A stretch of DNA of 64,000 nucleotides, taken from NCBI GenBank assembly GCA_033725935.1, contig MU867099.1, positions 5,981-69,980 on the forward strand, given 5' to 3'. Within the stretch, counting starts at the first letter, position 1; each line of letters starts with the position of its first letter. Both the position numbers and the translations under genes were made by a program. Source of the DNA: Cladorrhinum sp. PSN259 (taxonomy: Eukaryota; Ascomycota; Sordariomycetes; Sordariales; Podosporaceae). The notes beneath the pieces are model-generated. The model was not told the DNA's origin. It saw nothing but the letters and a program-made list of their open reading frames with translations, and did no database searches. Shown piece after piece: positions 1-12,250 of this stretch.

Positions 1-77
1 CCCCGCCCCCCCCGCCCCCCCGCCCCCCCCCCCCCCCCCCGCCGCCCGGCCCCCCCCCCCCCCCCCCCCCGGCGCCC

Positions 78-106
<29 letters not shown>
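1..106. repeat. C-rich homopolymer at contig edge
   Basis: The first 106 bases are almost entirely C with a few scattered G. The sequence changes abruptly to ordinary mixed composition at 107. No coding or structural signal is present. The shape (long C run with G miscalls, at the very start) fits a sequencing or assembly artefact at a contig end better than a biological repeat, and a second poly-C run flanks the assembly gap near 52.9 kb. Confidence 0.85.
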
Positions 107-109
<3 letters not shown>

Positions 110-3100
110 CTTTGACAATTCCCCTCGTTGAGCTTGGAAGGGGCAATGGCAATTTTTATATTTGGTGTCAGGCAATAATATGATGTGTTTGTGTTCTTTG
201 TTGTCAAACGATTTCAAGGCCCATGGATTTGGCTGGACACATGCTAAACAGCCGCATAGAAATTGGTTGGAGCTTTTCGACTTCTAAATCGAGACCAAGT
301 TCGACACCATGGCATGATTGGCAGTTTCTAATTACACTAGACAATATCTGGCGTACGATAAGGCTGAAGGGTAAACCCCTAGTTTCTCAACCCTTCGCCA
401 TCTGGATTGACAAGAGATTGAAGGCATTGTGACTGCTGTTGATGTTTGTGACACTAGTCTCAGGCACACACAGCAACTGTACCTGAAGTTGTGTCACACT
501 CCGGGCATGACCCCCATGCGGTCTTGTCCACCAAACCACCCCTCACTATGATGATACACGTGGAAAAGCCATGGCTGGGTAAGGACTGCAGACAGCAGCA
601 TGCGACTGCCTGTCCATTATCTCCTTGCTGAAGCTGTACATTTTTTGTGTCTCGTGGCCATTCGGGGTTATTGTTGCACATGTGGGCTATCGACCTGTGT
701 AATATCTGGGGCAAGCCAACGTCTTGCGGGAATGATAACGGCTCCGGGAAGGAGTGCGGGTTTAGCGGCGTTCTCGTGGCACGACAGTGGCAGGATGGCT
801 TGATGCTCACGGCGCAAGATGCAGAGTCAGTTGAACCTCAAAATATCGCCAAGATGATCAATCCCACATCCTTCCACTCCTCCCGCAGCTGATATATTAA
901 ATACCCTACCTTGTTCCAAATAACCTTATGTTTCAGGGTCAACAGGTGTAACCTGTCAGCAGAGTCTTAAAAATACCAGGCATCTGATGGGATGGTTGTC
1001 ACAAGGCCTTCATCTGCCCGGTATGACCCAAGAGTGCATTGGACACAAGATCTACACAGCCTACACTACTGTCAATACTGTCATTTGGCACCTATGAAGA
1101 TCGAAATTCCAGCCCAATGAGGCCTGTCAAACTGTCAAGGTCATGGATGACGTATGTGTAAGCATACATTGGAGAGAAATGAGTACAACCGCAAACCGGC
1201 CGAAACGCCCACGGCACCCTCAGAGAACTGTTGGGTGCCGTGGGTGCCGTGTGAGCGTCAGGGGGGGTCTCGGGATGTGCGCTGGGAGGCCCCCCCAAGC
1301 CCACCACGACAGAATCGAATTTATGATGGATATTATCGATTTCATTTAATTCCGTCAAGACTTTTTGACATGGATTGCGGGGCGTGTGGTATTGCTTGTG
1401 ATCCATGGCGGGGTCAATTTGGCCGGTGGGCCAGCGGGGCCCCATGTGCTCCGTTTCCAAGTGTCTTGAAAACCAAAATAGAGCCTGGGCAAATGTTCCA
1501 AGGTTCATCCTCAGTCAGGAAAGAAAAACTATGTCTGAAAATACTCGTGAGGGATCGAGTGGCAGGAACAAACGGCGGTGAGCCTACCCGTCCTCCAACT
1601 GGCCTTTGGATTCATACACTTTGTGTCTTCTGGAGCTGTAGTAGCAGTCCGTATCCCCACTGCTTAGCTTATCATGTCCAGGGGCGCGGCGCCTCTAAAC
1701 TGTCTCATCCAAGCTCGTATTGCATTCTCAACTCATTCAACCCAAGCTCTTGGGTGCTTGCCGCCGAGACGACAGTGAGGTCGTATCATATTGACATGCG
1801 CGTATTCATGATGCTCTTGTGGGCCGGTTGGCAAACGAGTGATTCTCACTCATCACTTCAGCATCTCAACGGTCGGCCGTCGGTGGCTGGGTTTGCTAGA
1901 GACGGTAGAAGGGCTAAGTGATCGATTGGCGACAGTCGATTGAAGATGGTTCCGTCATCCGAAGGCCTCATGGCCAATCGGCCCCCTGTCAGCTCTGCCA
2001 AGCACAAAGCTAAGAATATCGGTGGGTACGGGATTCCACTGCCAAAGATGACGACGACCAAGACGCCAAACCCCCAGGTTCCGCATCATGACTGAAGATC
2101 AAGCGAACTGAGGTGGAAGCCGCAAGGAAGAGACACTTGAACTTGGAATGAATGAGCCTGTCCCAGCAAGACTATCAAAGCCAACAGTGTGCAATCTGGA
2201 TTTATAACCCTTAACGGAGTGCTAGGCTAAACAGGCGAGCTGCAAGACGGCTTTCCGTGGGGCCATGATGCACGGGTGTGTTGCATGACACGGTGGCACC
2301 TGTAAGGAGTGGTGTGGAATGGGGGTGGGAGCAGCGGGTTTGATCTCAGATCACTCACCAGGGGACTCTTTAGGCGAGTGGTTGAAGAAGCTATCGACCA
2401 CCAACCATGTTTGTAGTAGACGCCACAGACACAAGATGCAGACACCACAGATAACAAACCAGGGATCCGGGAAAGATGCAGCGCATCGGATACTTTTACT
2501 TGCTTGAAGCACCACTTGCAATGCTGCATCAGCACCACAAGGAACTACTGGTCAGGGGAAACATACCAGTGACTTGTCTTGATTAGAGAACCGGAGCTCT
2601 CGGCCTTTCAAAGAGCTTGGCTCGACTCAACACAAAGAGGCTTGGGTTCAAATACGAGACAGATTTTCTGTGCCGTCGTTTGTGTGGTGCTTGCTTGCCT
2701 TCAATGGGACGATAACTGTCACGATTCTCGGTGTTCCTTTATTTCTTTTGCTTTTTCTATAGCAAACCAAAATAATCAATCTCATTAGTATTTCCATATC
2801 GCATTGTTTTCTTTCAAGCTGGTTACATGCAAAGACATAAGCAGACAGCGAGGCGCAGATTAACACAAAGGTACGTGAGATACAATTACTGAGCACTGGT
2901 CAGTGGCATTCTTTTCCCCGAGAGATCCGGCAGTCAAATTGGGAACTCATTTCCACACGGACTGCTCTTTCTGTCATTGACCTGGGAAGGACGCTACATA
3001 CCATCGTTCGAGCTATCAAGACCGTTCCGACGGGGGAGAGGCCTGAATCGCGAAGTCTGTGGATATGGACAATATTGCCGTGATCCATCACGAAATTGTA

Positions 3101-3707
3101 CACCAAGTGGACACCGCTCCATCCCTGGACAATTACAGGCAGAAAGGTCCAGGAAAAAAACACAAGAGTCAAGTCCGAAGTTGAGGTTCTGACTTGGGCG
3201 TTTTCGCAGCAGACACCCTGTTATCAGCAAGCTATCAAGCTTCATCGACTTTGAGGGGCGCTCGGGCAACTGTTGCACGTCACCACCTCGACGCCCTTTT
3301 CTGGCCGATCACAAAGACCTTCCAAGGTTGCTGCTTGCTCCAGTTCTTTGTTCCGTTGCCGAGCCCGCCGCAGCGTTATTACCCCCGAGGGAAATCAAAT
3401 CTTCTGGGAACGGAACAGGCAGGACAAGGGTGGCGGGATAGAGATTTATTGACATAATAATCGAGAGAGTGGTGTTCGGTTTCTGGGAAAAGGCCGTACC
3501 CGTACCCGTTCCGCTGGAATCGTCAACATCTCACACACATCCCACACCACCATCCCGCATCTCTCGCATCCTGCATCGCGCATACGAATCGCCTCCCTTA
3601 TTCGCTCTTTTCCGTCGTGCAGCAGCTCCCTTGGGTGCCAGTCAGATCCGATCTCCATTGCTCTTTCTGGAAAGTCGAACACAAAAAGAGGGGATCCCTG
3701 GGCCGCA
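107..3707. other. Gene-poor region, 3.6 kb
   Basis: I see no recognisable gene. Open frames here (for example 1154-1921 on the plus strand, 255 codons, and 1092-1508 on the minus strand) overlap one another, have random-looking composition and match no family I know. A short perfect inverted repeat (6-bp arms, 3-nt loop) lies at 942-956. The last roughly 200 bases before 3708 are pyrimidine-rich with CA repeats and probably hold the promoter and 5' leader of the Caf120-like gene. Confidence 0.6.
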
Positions 3708-6700
3708 ATGGGACGAAATCGAGGTATGTGGCATTTTTTTGGTGTGTTTCTGTTGCAGGTCAGGTTGCAGATTTCCGGTTCAAAAATTCCGGTTGTCTCT
3801 GTCGTGGCTGGTCAGCCAGGTAGTTCAGATGCCCGTATTGGTTGCCCCTCGGCCATCACCGGGCTTTTTTCCTCTTGTTCATTCCACACCACCCCTCCAG
3901 CGCGCGCTTCGCCTCGTTGTCTTGTCAAATCATTCATTTCTCCCCCAAAATAACAATTATAACAAGGCAGCCCACCCGAATCCACCAGGGCTGCGTATGT
4001 GCAATCTCGCGCCAATGTCTTACTGCGACTGACGCTCGTGTCATAAAATAGTGCTCTCGTTTATAGCGCAGTTCTCGGCGCCCAGCAGGGATTCCAGGAC
4101 CCCTACGCCTGTATCGTCACCCAAAAACGACACCTTCCCTCAGTCTCGGTCAAAACCGGATTCCAGTCCGGATTCCGTCACTGCCCCGGAACCACTCTCG
4201 ATTTCAAACACTTCAACTGCAGTCCCCTCGCCCGCCGACGAAGGCGAGCATGTCGTAGCTTTACCTTCAATACCAAAGTCGTCGCCCCCAAGATTTTCGA
4301 GCCCTGCAGAAGGGAGGCCAAGGAGCAATTCACGACCCTTGTCCATGGTACAAACGTACCACCCGCCCCTCATGGACGTCACTCAGGAAACGCTGCCGGA
4401 GCTGCAGCCCATCTTTACCCTCCTCAACAGCCACTCGAACAAGTTGTACCAGGAAGGCTACTTTCTCAAGTTAGATGATCAGGATATCAGTATGCGCCGC
4501 CGCGATTCATTTGCAAATTAAATAGTGACTGACATTGCGTGATCCAGAGGGGAAACCAAACCCAGATCGAACATGGACCGAATGTTTCGCTCAGCTAGTC
4601 GGCACCGTGTTATCGCTTTGGGACGCCGCGGAGTTGGATGCAGCAGGGGAAGATGGCGAAGTGCTTCCAAAGTTCATTAATTTGACTGACGCTTCAATCA
4701 AAATGGTAGCTTGATGCCGATTTCTTTTCCCTCACTTCTGGCATTGAGCTTCGACTGTTAACACGATACCAGATTGAGTCCTTGCCGACACGAACCCCCG
4801 ACGAGCAACCATTGCAAAATATCCTCAGTATCAGCACTGCCGGCCGCAATCGATATTTGCTTCATTTCAACTCTCACCACTCATTAGTTCAATGGACATC
4901 TGGAATAAGGTTGGCCATGTTCGAACATTCGACGCTTCAGGAGGCCTACACAGGCGCTCTAATTGCTGGAAAGGGCAAGAAGCTTAACAACATCAACATC
5001 GTCATGGAAAGAGCAAGGCTACCAGTTCAAGAATGGGTGCGTGTGAGGTTTGGAGCCGGTGTGCCATGGAGAAGGTGCTGGTGTGTCATCGAGCCCCCGA
5101 GCGACAAGGAATACCAGAAGGCTCAAAAGGATCTCAAGAAGCGATCTCCGTACGATCGCTCCCATGCACCCATCTTGAAGGGCGAAATCAGGTTCTATGA
5201 CAATAAAAAAGAGGCCGACAAGAAGAAAAAGCACCAGCGACCGATCGCGTCTATCACGGATGCATACTCTGCGTACGCGATCTACCCTCAAAGTAAGGCA
5301 CTGATCGACGGTTCGACACTGCTGAAGATCGAGGGAGACATCACGATACACTCAGAACCGCCGTCGTCTACCGAAGGTTTCGTATTCATCATGCCCGAAT
5401 CGCATCCCATGGTGACCGGCTTTGAAATGCTTCTGCGGTTCCTTTTCCCGACGTGGGACACTTTTGGGTTGTACGGCCGGCCAGGCCGCCTCGTCGCCAG
5501 TACCCTCGACGCGCGATCTTTAATGTTCGCAATGCCAAAACACAAACGATACGGGTATCTTGAAATCCTGGACGTCAGTGGACTGATTTCTGCTGACGGC
5601 AGTATCACGTGGTCAGAGAGGGATTGGCGCAAGCGACTCAAGGAACTGACAGGTAAACGAATGACAGCCATGGAAGAAGGAGGGAGTAATCATAGCCGGA
5701 GCGCCAGTCGAAGTAGTAAGCGGCTCAGCTTTGGTACTTCCAACCCGGCTATATTCAAGGGCCGTGTAGGCTTTGCAGAGGATGGCAGTTCTGGGCGCTC
5801 ATCTCGGTCGATGTCTGTATCACAACCGGGTGTGCGGACTGACTCAGCTCCTCCGGATGCGAACAGAGGACGTGTACCGTCCGCTCTAGCGAACCACTCC
5901 AGTCACTCACGCACGATATCTGACACACAGTTGACGAACAATTCTTACCCTTATGACATGGATAACTCTTCCATGCCATCGGCCATCCGGGCTTCTGACC
6001 GTGCCAGAACTTTTGCGAGCGATTTGGCACCTACCCCTGAGCGTGTGAGCTCTGAAGACGAAAGCCCCAGATCCATGGGACCAGCCGCCCAGCTGGATGA
6101 GCTACAACGAATGGAGACACCCGAGCCCGTTAATCCCCCCCCAGCATTTGCCCATGGTGCAGGATCAAAGCCGCAACAAAAACCATATCCTTCAGCAGAA
6201 ATGCGCAGGGCGAATAACCGATTGTCTCATGCGACGCTTTCACAAATGGCCAAAACCAATAACATGGCGCCTGATGTCATCTCGTATGATCAGCAGTATG
6301 GCGACAGTAACGCAGGTCCAGGACCAGGACCAGGATACAATAACCCACGGGGTCAACCGGTACAGACAAACACCAGCGCCAACGCCATTGGGATAAATGC
6401 TAATTTCTTTGGATCTCGTGAAGCTCTAACATCACCGCCTAATTTCCAACCATCTCACAGTTTTCCAGGACCCATCCCCCCGCGTTTGGATTCAGCTGAA
6501 AACCGGCCAAGTTCTCCGCTCAGAAGTCCTCCGACTGTTCCTGATTGCCGACGTACGCCTCCATCCAACCCTGATATCAAGCCTTCCCCATTTCTACAGG
6601 CCGGCTCACCTCCAATCCACCGAAAGCCGGTTCCCGGTCGAACAGGCGGCTTGTACCATGAAGCCGGTGACGCAGTGTCTCCCGTATCCCCTCAATCGTC

Positions 6701-8030
6701 GCGCGACAAGGGCTTGGATGCCCGTTTCGATGATGCTTCCTCGACAACAACTCCGGACTACGCGAGCACACGCCGTTCCACTGATACACAAAACTCAGTG
6801 GACCGTCCACGTGCCGGTGTACTAAAGAGCACTGCAGACGATCAAGCCTCTTCACCCAAGGGTCCTAGAACTGGCGACGACTACAACATTCCCGAGATCA
6901 ACTTTGGGCCAACCCTCAATTACGGTGCGCTCCCACCAAGTAAGCCAATTCCAACAACCGCCAATTGTCGAGCTAGCGATACAAGCTCGTCGGCTCCGCC
7001 GTCTCGACCTTCAGTTCCTACCCCTGGAAGGAAGTCTCCCGGTCCTGGCTCGGGCTTGTCTCATTTTCGTCAGGAATCAGGCGATACTCTTCGCCGCAGT
7101 GTTCCCTGGCAACCCGGAACCCTTGCTGGTTCGTTATCGTCTGGGGAAATTGCTGTCTCTCCGGAGCAATTTGTTCAGCAACGCGCTTCAGTCGTAATGC
7201 CCATGTATGCGCATCAACGCACTCCGTCTGGACACACTTTAAACGATTTCAGGTCTGGCACTCCAAACACGCCCCCACACAAAAGGCCCGGTGGCCTGTC
7301 TGCTGGACACTCGCGATCAAACTCGGCAGACCTGCTTAACTCTGGGCGTCCTCTTAGTCAAGGCAGTGCAACATTGCTATCTGGCGGGGAGATGTCAAGC
7401 TACCTTTCGGCCCGTGAGCAGGAACATGTTGCACGCGTTACTGGAAGTCCGTTGATTGTTCTGGCTGGAAATAAAGGTCAGTCACAGCCGCAGGCTGGTC
7501 TCGTGGGTGCCATTGAGGCTCGTGAGCGTGAAAGAGCACAGATGAGACAAGGAATCGGAGGTCAAGCTGTTGCACAGGCCATCGATCAAAGGCATCGAGA
7601 ACAGAATCAGCAAGCGCAGCGTGCGGTTCAAGCCGCTTTTTCTCAGCAGCAGTCTCATTATGCCCAGCAGTCTCACAGGATGATGGCTGACGGGTCTCCG
7701 GTGGGAATGGATTCCCGCAGCATGAGTCCGAATGGTGGTTTTGCTTCACCGCGACTGAGCCCAGGTTTTCAATCTGGCTATGGATCACCTCAGGCGCGGG
7801 CTCACATGATACCTCAGCATGGCAGTTCTCCCAGCCCTCCAGGTTTGGGACAAGGGTCCCCTTGGACGATGCCCAACATGCAGCACCTCGGTTTGGGAAT
7901 GCAAGGCGGGCAACCGTTATCAACCGGCTATCATGTGCCACCACATAGTCCATATTCGCCGGCAGGAACACCTGGGGCTGCGAGGCCAGGGACGCCGGGT
8001 CGGATGCACTACCAGAACCAGGCTTTCTAG
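3708..8030 (+). CDS. caf120: Caf120/Skg3-family PH-domain protein
   Basis: Predicted 1,289-residue protein from four exons: 3708-3723, 4052-4489, 4548-4705, 4773-8030. Junction phases agree throughout. The N-terminal third holds a PH domain (about residues 138-265, beginning YQEGYFLKLDD, with WTECFAQLVGTVLSLWDAA) followed by a second PH-like region (about 285-440, with VRVRFGAGVPWRRCWCVIEP). The remaining 850 residues are low-complexity, rich in Ser, Pro, Gly and Gln, and likely disordered. This order is that of the fungal Caf120/Skg3 family; yeast Caf120 is an accessory protein of the CCR4-NOT mRNA regulatory complex. The first exon is only 16 nt (MGRNR) and the long second exon has no in-frame ATG until position 4345, so the start is the least certain part. 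It was chosen because 3708-3723 ends at GTATGT, the 328-nt intron ends in TAG, and the frame joins exactly. Confidence 0.88.
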
Positions 8031-9412
8031 AAGAGAGGCAGAGTCAAAGACCTGGTTGCTAGCTTCGAGTCGGATTTGAATAGTAATGATGGAAAGGTTT
8101 TTGAAGAAGAAGGCATCAAGTTAAAATGTTGAATGGCAGGCCTTGAATAGGAATGCGTGCAGTAGATGGAAGAAGCTGTGGGATGGAAAATGGATTGATG
8201 GTACATGATGTTATGCGTACTGACACCACCATATTTATTGTTTTGATTGCTGGGAATAAACTCAACTGGATAGAGATATGACAGGATTGTGTGGGTAGGG
8301 GAGCCTACTGGTTTCTTATTTTGTTCATCAATACGTCTGCATACGGAACTAGGCTGGGAAACTACGGACTTTGCTCGCCTTGGGATTTTTATTAATTTTA
8401 TTGTTTGGATTTCTATTTTGGTCGTGGTATAGTGGTGGAGGACCTGGGGACTTGTCAGGTCCCTTTCTTTTTCTTGCCTTTCTAATACTCCTGTCTTTTT
8501 TTGCTTTTTATCCTTTTATATTTTTTCTTCCATGGTTTGTCTGATTCCTCTTATCAAGTCTATTATTACCATTTGCATAATTTCGGCGCCTGGTCAAACA
8601 AAGTATCATCTCATCTTTTGCTGACGGGCTTTTATCAGGATAAACGTTGCTTTCTTGAATGATTAAAGTTTGTCTCAACTTGGTGCTTGGGAGCTTTTAG
8701 TGTGACATGACTCTGTTGATGAACTTTTCGAAAGGGGTTGGTTGGTCTGTCAACCTCTGATTCCAGCTATCATATTCCGTAGACCAGTCATGAAATTCTT
8801 GAGGTGGCTCTCGCAACACAAGGCGGATATCGAAGATACCACATCTCAATTCTGGTTTAGGATACCTATTCAACAACCTCTGCTTTTATACACCAGATTG
8901 CGCAACGCAGAAAGAGTTTCATACTCATCGGCCCTATTCGAGACAGATAGTAGCAGTCTCATCTTGGCTTGCAGATATCAGAATCAATAAGTTCCAAATG
9001 TAGGATAAATCAAAACCTGACGTTACTTTGGCTAGGGGAATCGCACCCATCTCTACCGAGAGAGTGGAGTTTCCCTTGGAAGCAGACCAGGTGCTTGGTA
9101 CACACCTACATAACCTTACCCACTTGGTGCAGGGTTACTGGGTTGCGGGCTCCGACAGCCCCACCTAAAGTTGGGGAATCTTCCGGGTTCCAGTGGAGGG
9201 CCCCTCGTCTATCCGTACTCTCCCCCATAATAACTGATAAGATAAACTTCATACATACCCCCATCCCTGCCCGACACTGCCGGCTCAAGGATTGTTATTC
9301 AACAGCGAACACAAACCATACTTCCGCCCCGTCCGTTCCCGAACGATCGTTCATCTCGAATGCTGTTGGCCAGCGTCAAGGCGCACGAAGACGCCGCGCG
9401 CGCCCCGCTGGA
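8031..9412. other. Spacer: 3' region of caf120 gene, 5' region of PP2C gene
   Basis: No gene seen. The part from 8380 to 8560 is T-rich with many TTTT tracts and is probably 3'-untranslated and terminator sequence of the upstream gene. The open frame that runs in from 8969 is continuous with the phosphatase frame, but its upstream part has no family resemblance and is not taken as coding. Confidence 0.55.
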
Positions 9413-10912
9413 ATGAGAAGAATACCACCCCGTTTGCTTGTAGTCCCGACATCATCGTTACTGCGGTCGACGACCACGAAGGGACTCCAATTCCCAGCAG
9501 CTCCGCAGCAGGCATGGCGACCACCACGCCGGCCTTCCCTGTCGAATAGTAGTCGCCCGCGAACAGCCTCCGTAAGGAAATGCCTGCGGTTATCGACGCT
9601 GACATCACCACTGCTTGCCGATGCGTCGTCCTCGAACCCTCCAATAGCACGGTCTACACTCCCTCCGGGGAGCGAGATGCCTCTACCGCTTTTAGATAAG
9701 CAGGGCAGATTAGACTCTTCGGTCTTCCCCAAATTGCCCTTCCGGTTCCATGCCGGAATTGGGTTGTTTGCGAAGCGAGCGCCGCGCCCGTTCCCTCCGC
9801 CTTTTCTTTCACCACCGTCGGGGTCGTTTAGCGATCCTCTTAGCACGCACGACAGGAGTCGAGACCGAAGGGCGTATGTGGACGGGCAATTGATTCAGGG
9901 CTTTACCAATGGGGATGATGCTGTGTTTGCAAGCGAGTACTTCATTGGTGCGAATGATGGGGTGGGCGCTTGGAGCACGAGGTCGAGGGGGCATGCTGGG
10001 TGCGACTTCCTCACCCTGACAAGTTAACACTGGCAACATTGCTGATACTTTGCGGAAACAGACTATGGGCACGTCTAATCCTCCACTTCTGGGCGACGGC
10101 AATTTTCCAAGACGCCGCGGCTGCGACACGGCAAGGCGAACCTTACAAACCCTCTCCGATGGAATGTTTACAACGAGCATACGAACAGACGATTGAAGCG
10201 ACTAGCGAGCCGAATGACTGGCAGGGAACGACGACGGCAGCAGGGGCACAATTATTCTACCGCCCGAAAGAAGGCAAAAATGGTGGAGAAGGCAATGATA
10301 TGGAACCATTGCTCTACGTTACGAATCTAGGCGACTCACAAGTCATGGTTGTGCGGCCATCAACCAGGGAAATGGTGTATAAGAGCACGGAGCAATGGCA
10401 CTGGTTCGACTGCCCGAGGCAGCTGGGCACCAATAGCCCAGATACGCCGGCGAACTGCGCCGTGGTGGATGAGGTCCCCATAAAGGAAGGGGACGTGGTG
10501 CTTGCCATGTCTGATGGGGTAATTGATAATCGTTGGGCTCATGAGATTGTTGAGATTGTTAGCGATAGTGTGGAGAAGTGGACGAAGGGGGAGGCGAAGC
10601 CCCGCGAATCTGTGGTGGGGCTCGACATTGAGAGTCCAGAGAATGAGGGCGGCGTCGTCTACGATGATTGTGGTATGGGATATGTGGCCGAGGAGTTAAT
10701 GGAGGCGGCTAAAGTTATCGCTCTTGATCCGTTTGCTGAGAGCCCGTTTATGGAGCGTGCTATTGAGGAGGGTTTGGCCAGCGTTGGAGGTGAGTTTTGC
10801 TGTACATGGTTTGTGCAGTTGGTGAAGCTTTTACTGACCATGTGTGGGCTGAATAGGGAAATTGGATGATATCAGTGTTGTAGCGGCGATATGCAAGAGA
10901 AACAACTCTTGA
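9413..10912 (+). CDS. ptc7: PPM-type (PP2C) protein phosphatase, Ptc7-like
   Basis: Predicted 456-residue Ser/Thr phosphatase of the metal-dependent PP2C family, exons 9413-9999, 10062-10789 and 10857-10912. Metal-site motifs are in order: ANDGVGAW (Asp182), LGDSQVMVV (Asp287), MSDGVIDN (Asp347) and the terminal KLDDISVVAA (Asp442/443). The start at 9413 gives an Arg/Ser-rich, acid-free N-terminus (MRRIPPRLLVVPTSSLLRS) typical of a mitochondrial presequence. This agrees with Ptc7/Azr1, which in yeast acts in mitochondria and is linked to coenzyme Q synthesis. The last exon is only 56 nt, and intron 2 stays open in frame when retained, giving a different C-terminus without the final Asp pair. 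The family call is firm; the Ptc7 subfamily rests on the compact catalytic layout and the presequence. Confidence 0.9.
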
Positions 10913-12250
10913 AGGTTTCGGCACTCATTTGGTGGTCTTCACCGAAGAAGGCCATATAGAGAGATTAGACCTAATCACACGACGTTTGTGGAGTAAAACA
11001 GCAGCCAGCACCATTGACATAGATATTTCATTTTGGTTATTTGGATTTACCGGGAGATTAGTTCAAAGGGTTGATTATGATGGGGAAGTTTTTTTTCCCC
11101 CAAGCAAGGACGGGGTATGGAACAAGCAGGCACAGCAGCGAGTGCTGGTGTTTCTGGTGAGGATGGACCAGCGTTCAATGGCGGTGCTGTTAAAGTGTTG
11201 GAACAGAGCACGAAATTTTGATACATCCTATAAAGAGGGCTACCTGGAGTATATGGCTTGCATTTTGAAGGAAATATGGATGGTAATAATCAGAGATGTC
11301 TAATGCAGCATATGAATAAATGGAGGATAGTGTTGTCTTTGGTCAAGTCCTGAAGCGGTTGACAAAGCTTGCGAGCCAAAACAACTCGCCGGCTTCAGGT
11401 GAGACCGCTTGGGAGACCGAATAGGAAAGAAATATTTTATCGTTGACTTCGGCCCAGCTCCAACGGATGGCGGGATCTCCGGAACCGTCGTCGTTTTTCG
11501 TGTTTGGTTGCACCGCAAGGGGAACAATATACACTTTTTACTTTTTTGGGGTTTCATCATCTATAAAACTCAGTAGAACCGTTTAACATTCTGCTTGCGC
11601 CCAGGATCCATGTGGAATCGTTCCATGCCAACCTATACTAGATTAAGGTCCAAACCGAAATTAGAGCCTGGGTTTGCAGGGAATGTGAGAACGGGCTGAC
11701 AACGGACGTTTTTGGGCAGCTTCTTAGCGCATTTTGACAGCCTTCGCTTCTTCTTATCGTCGAGGTGCCAAGAAAGGAGATGGGACTGTTACCCCCCCAT
11801 CCGTCCCGTCCCGATCTCCAAAATAAAATAAAAAGTGTCTGCTGCTCGCATTTCATTTTGGCTTGAAGGATTTCCGAGGCGGCCCACCATTTACGAGTGA
11901 GCCCGCGTAAAGTTATACACACGCTAGATAGTTTCTATACAATGTGAGCTGACGATACTGTCGGAAACTCTCGTCATCAAGAAACAAGCCCACCCCTCCG
12001 AATCCACCGGTGCACCATCACCCCTGTCGACCCCTGGGTTTGATGATCCAGGCACTAAATACAGGGAGCCAGCAACCTAGACACTGCTTTGCACTTGGGC
12101 ACCTGCCACCCACCACCTTGAAACAAAGAACCCTTCTATTCACACGTCTTCATTGTTTTCTATGCCGGTTTACCCCCTGATCTTCTTACATCTAGATCTT
12201 GACTCCCCAATCGGAACCGCGTATCTCTCTCAACCAACAACGATTCAGCC
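10913..12250. other. Spacer between PP2C and DUF726 genes
   Basis: No gene recognised. Short open frames at 10929-11303 (+) and 11638-11922 (-) have no family resemblance. The stretch just before 12251 has CA/CT-rich tracts and is likely the leader of the next gene. Confidence 0.55.

Noticed and set aside
1154..1921. 255-codon plus-strand open frame in the left gene-poor region
   Set aside because: It overlaps a long antisense frame, has mixed composition with no domain-like pattern, no signal of introns or conserved motifs, and resembles no family I know.
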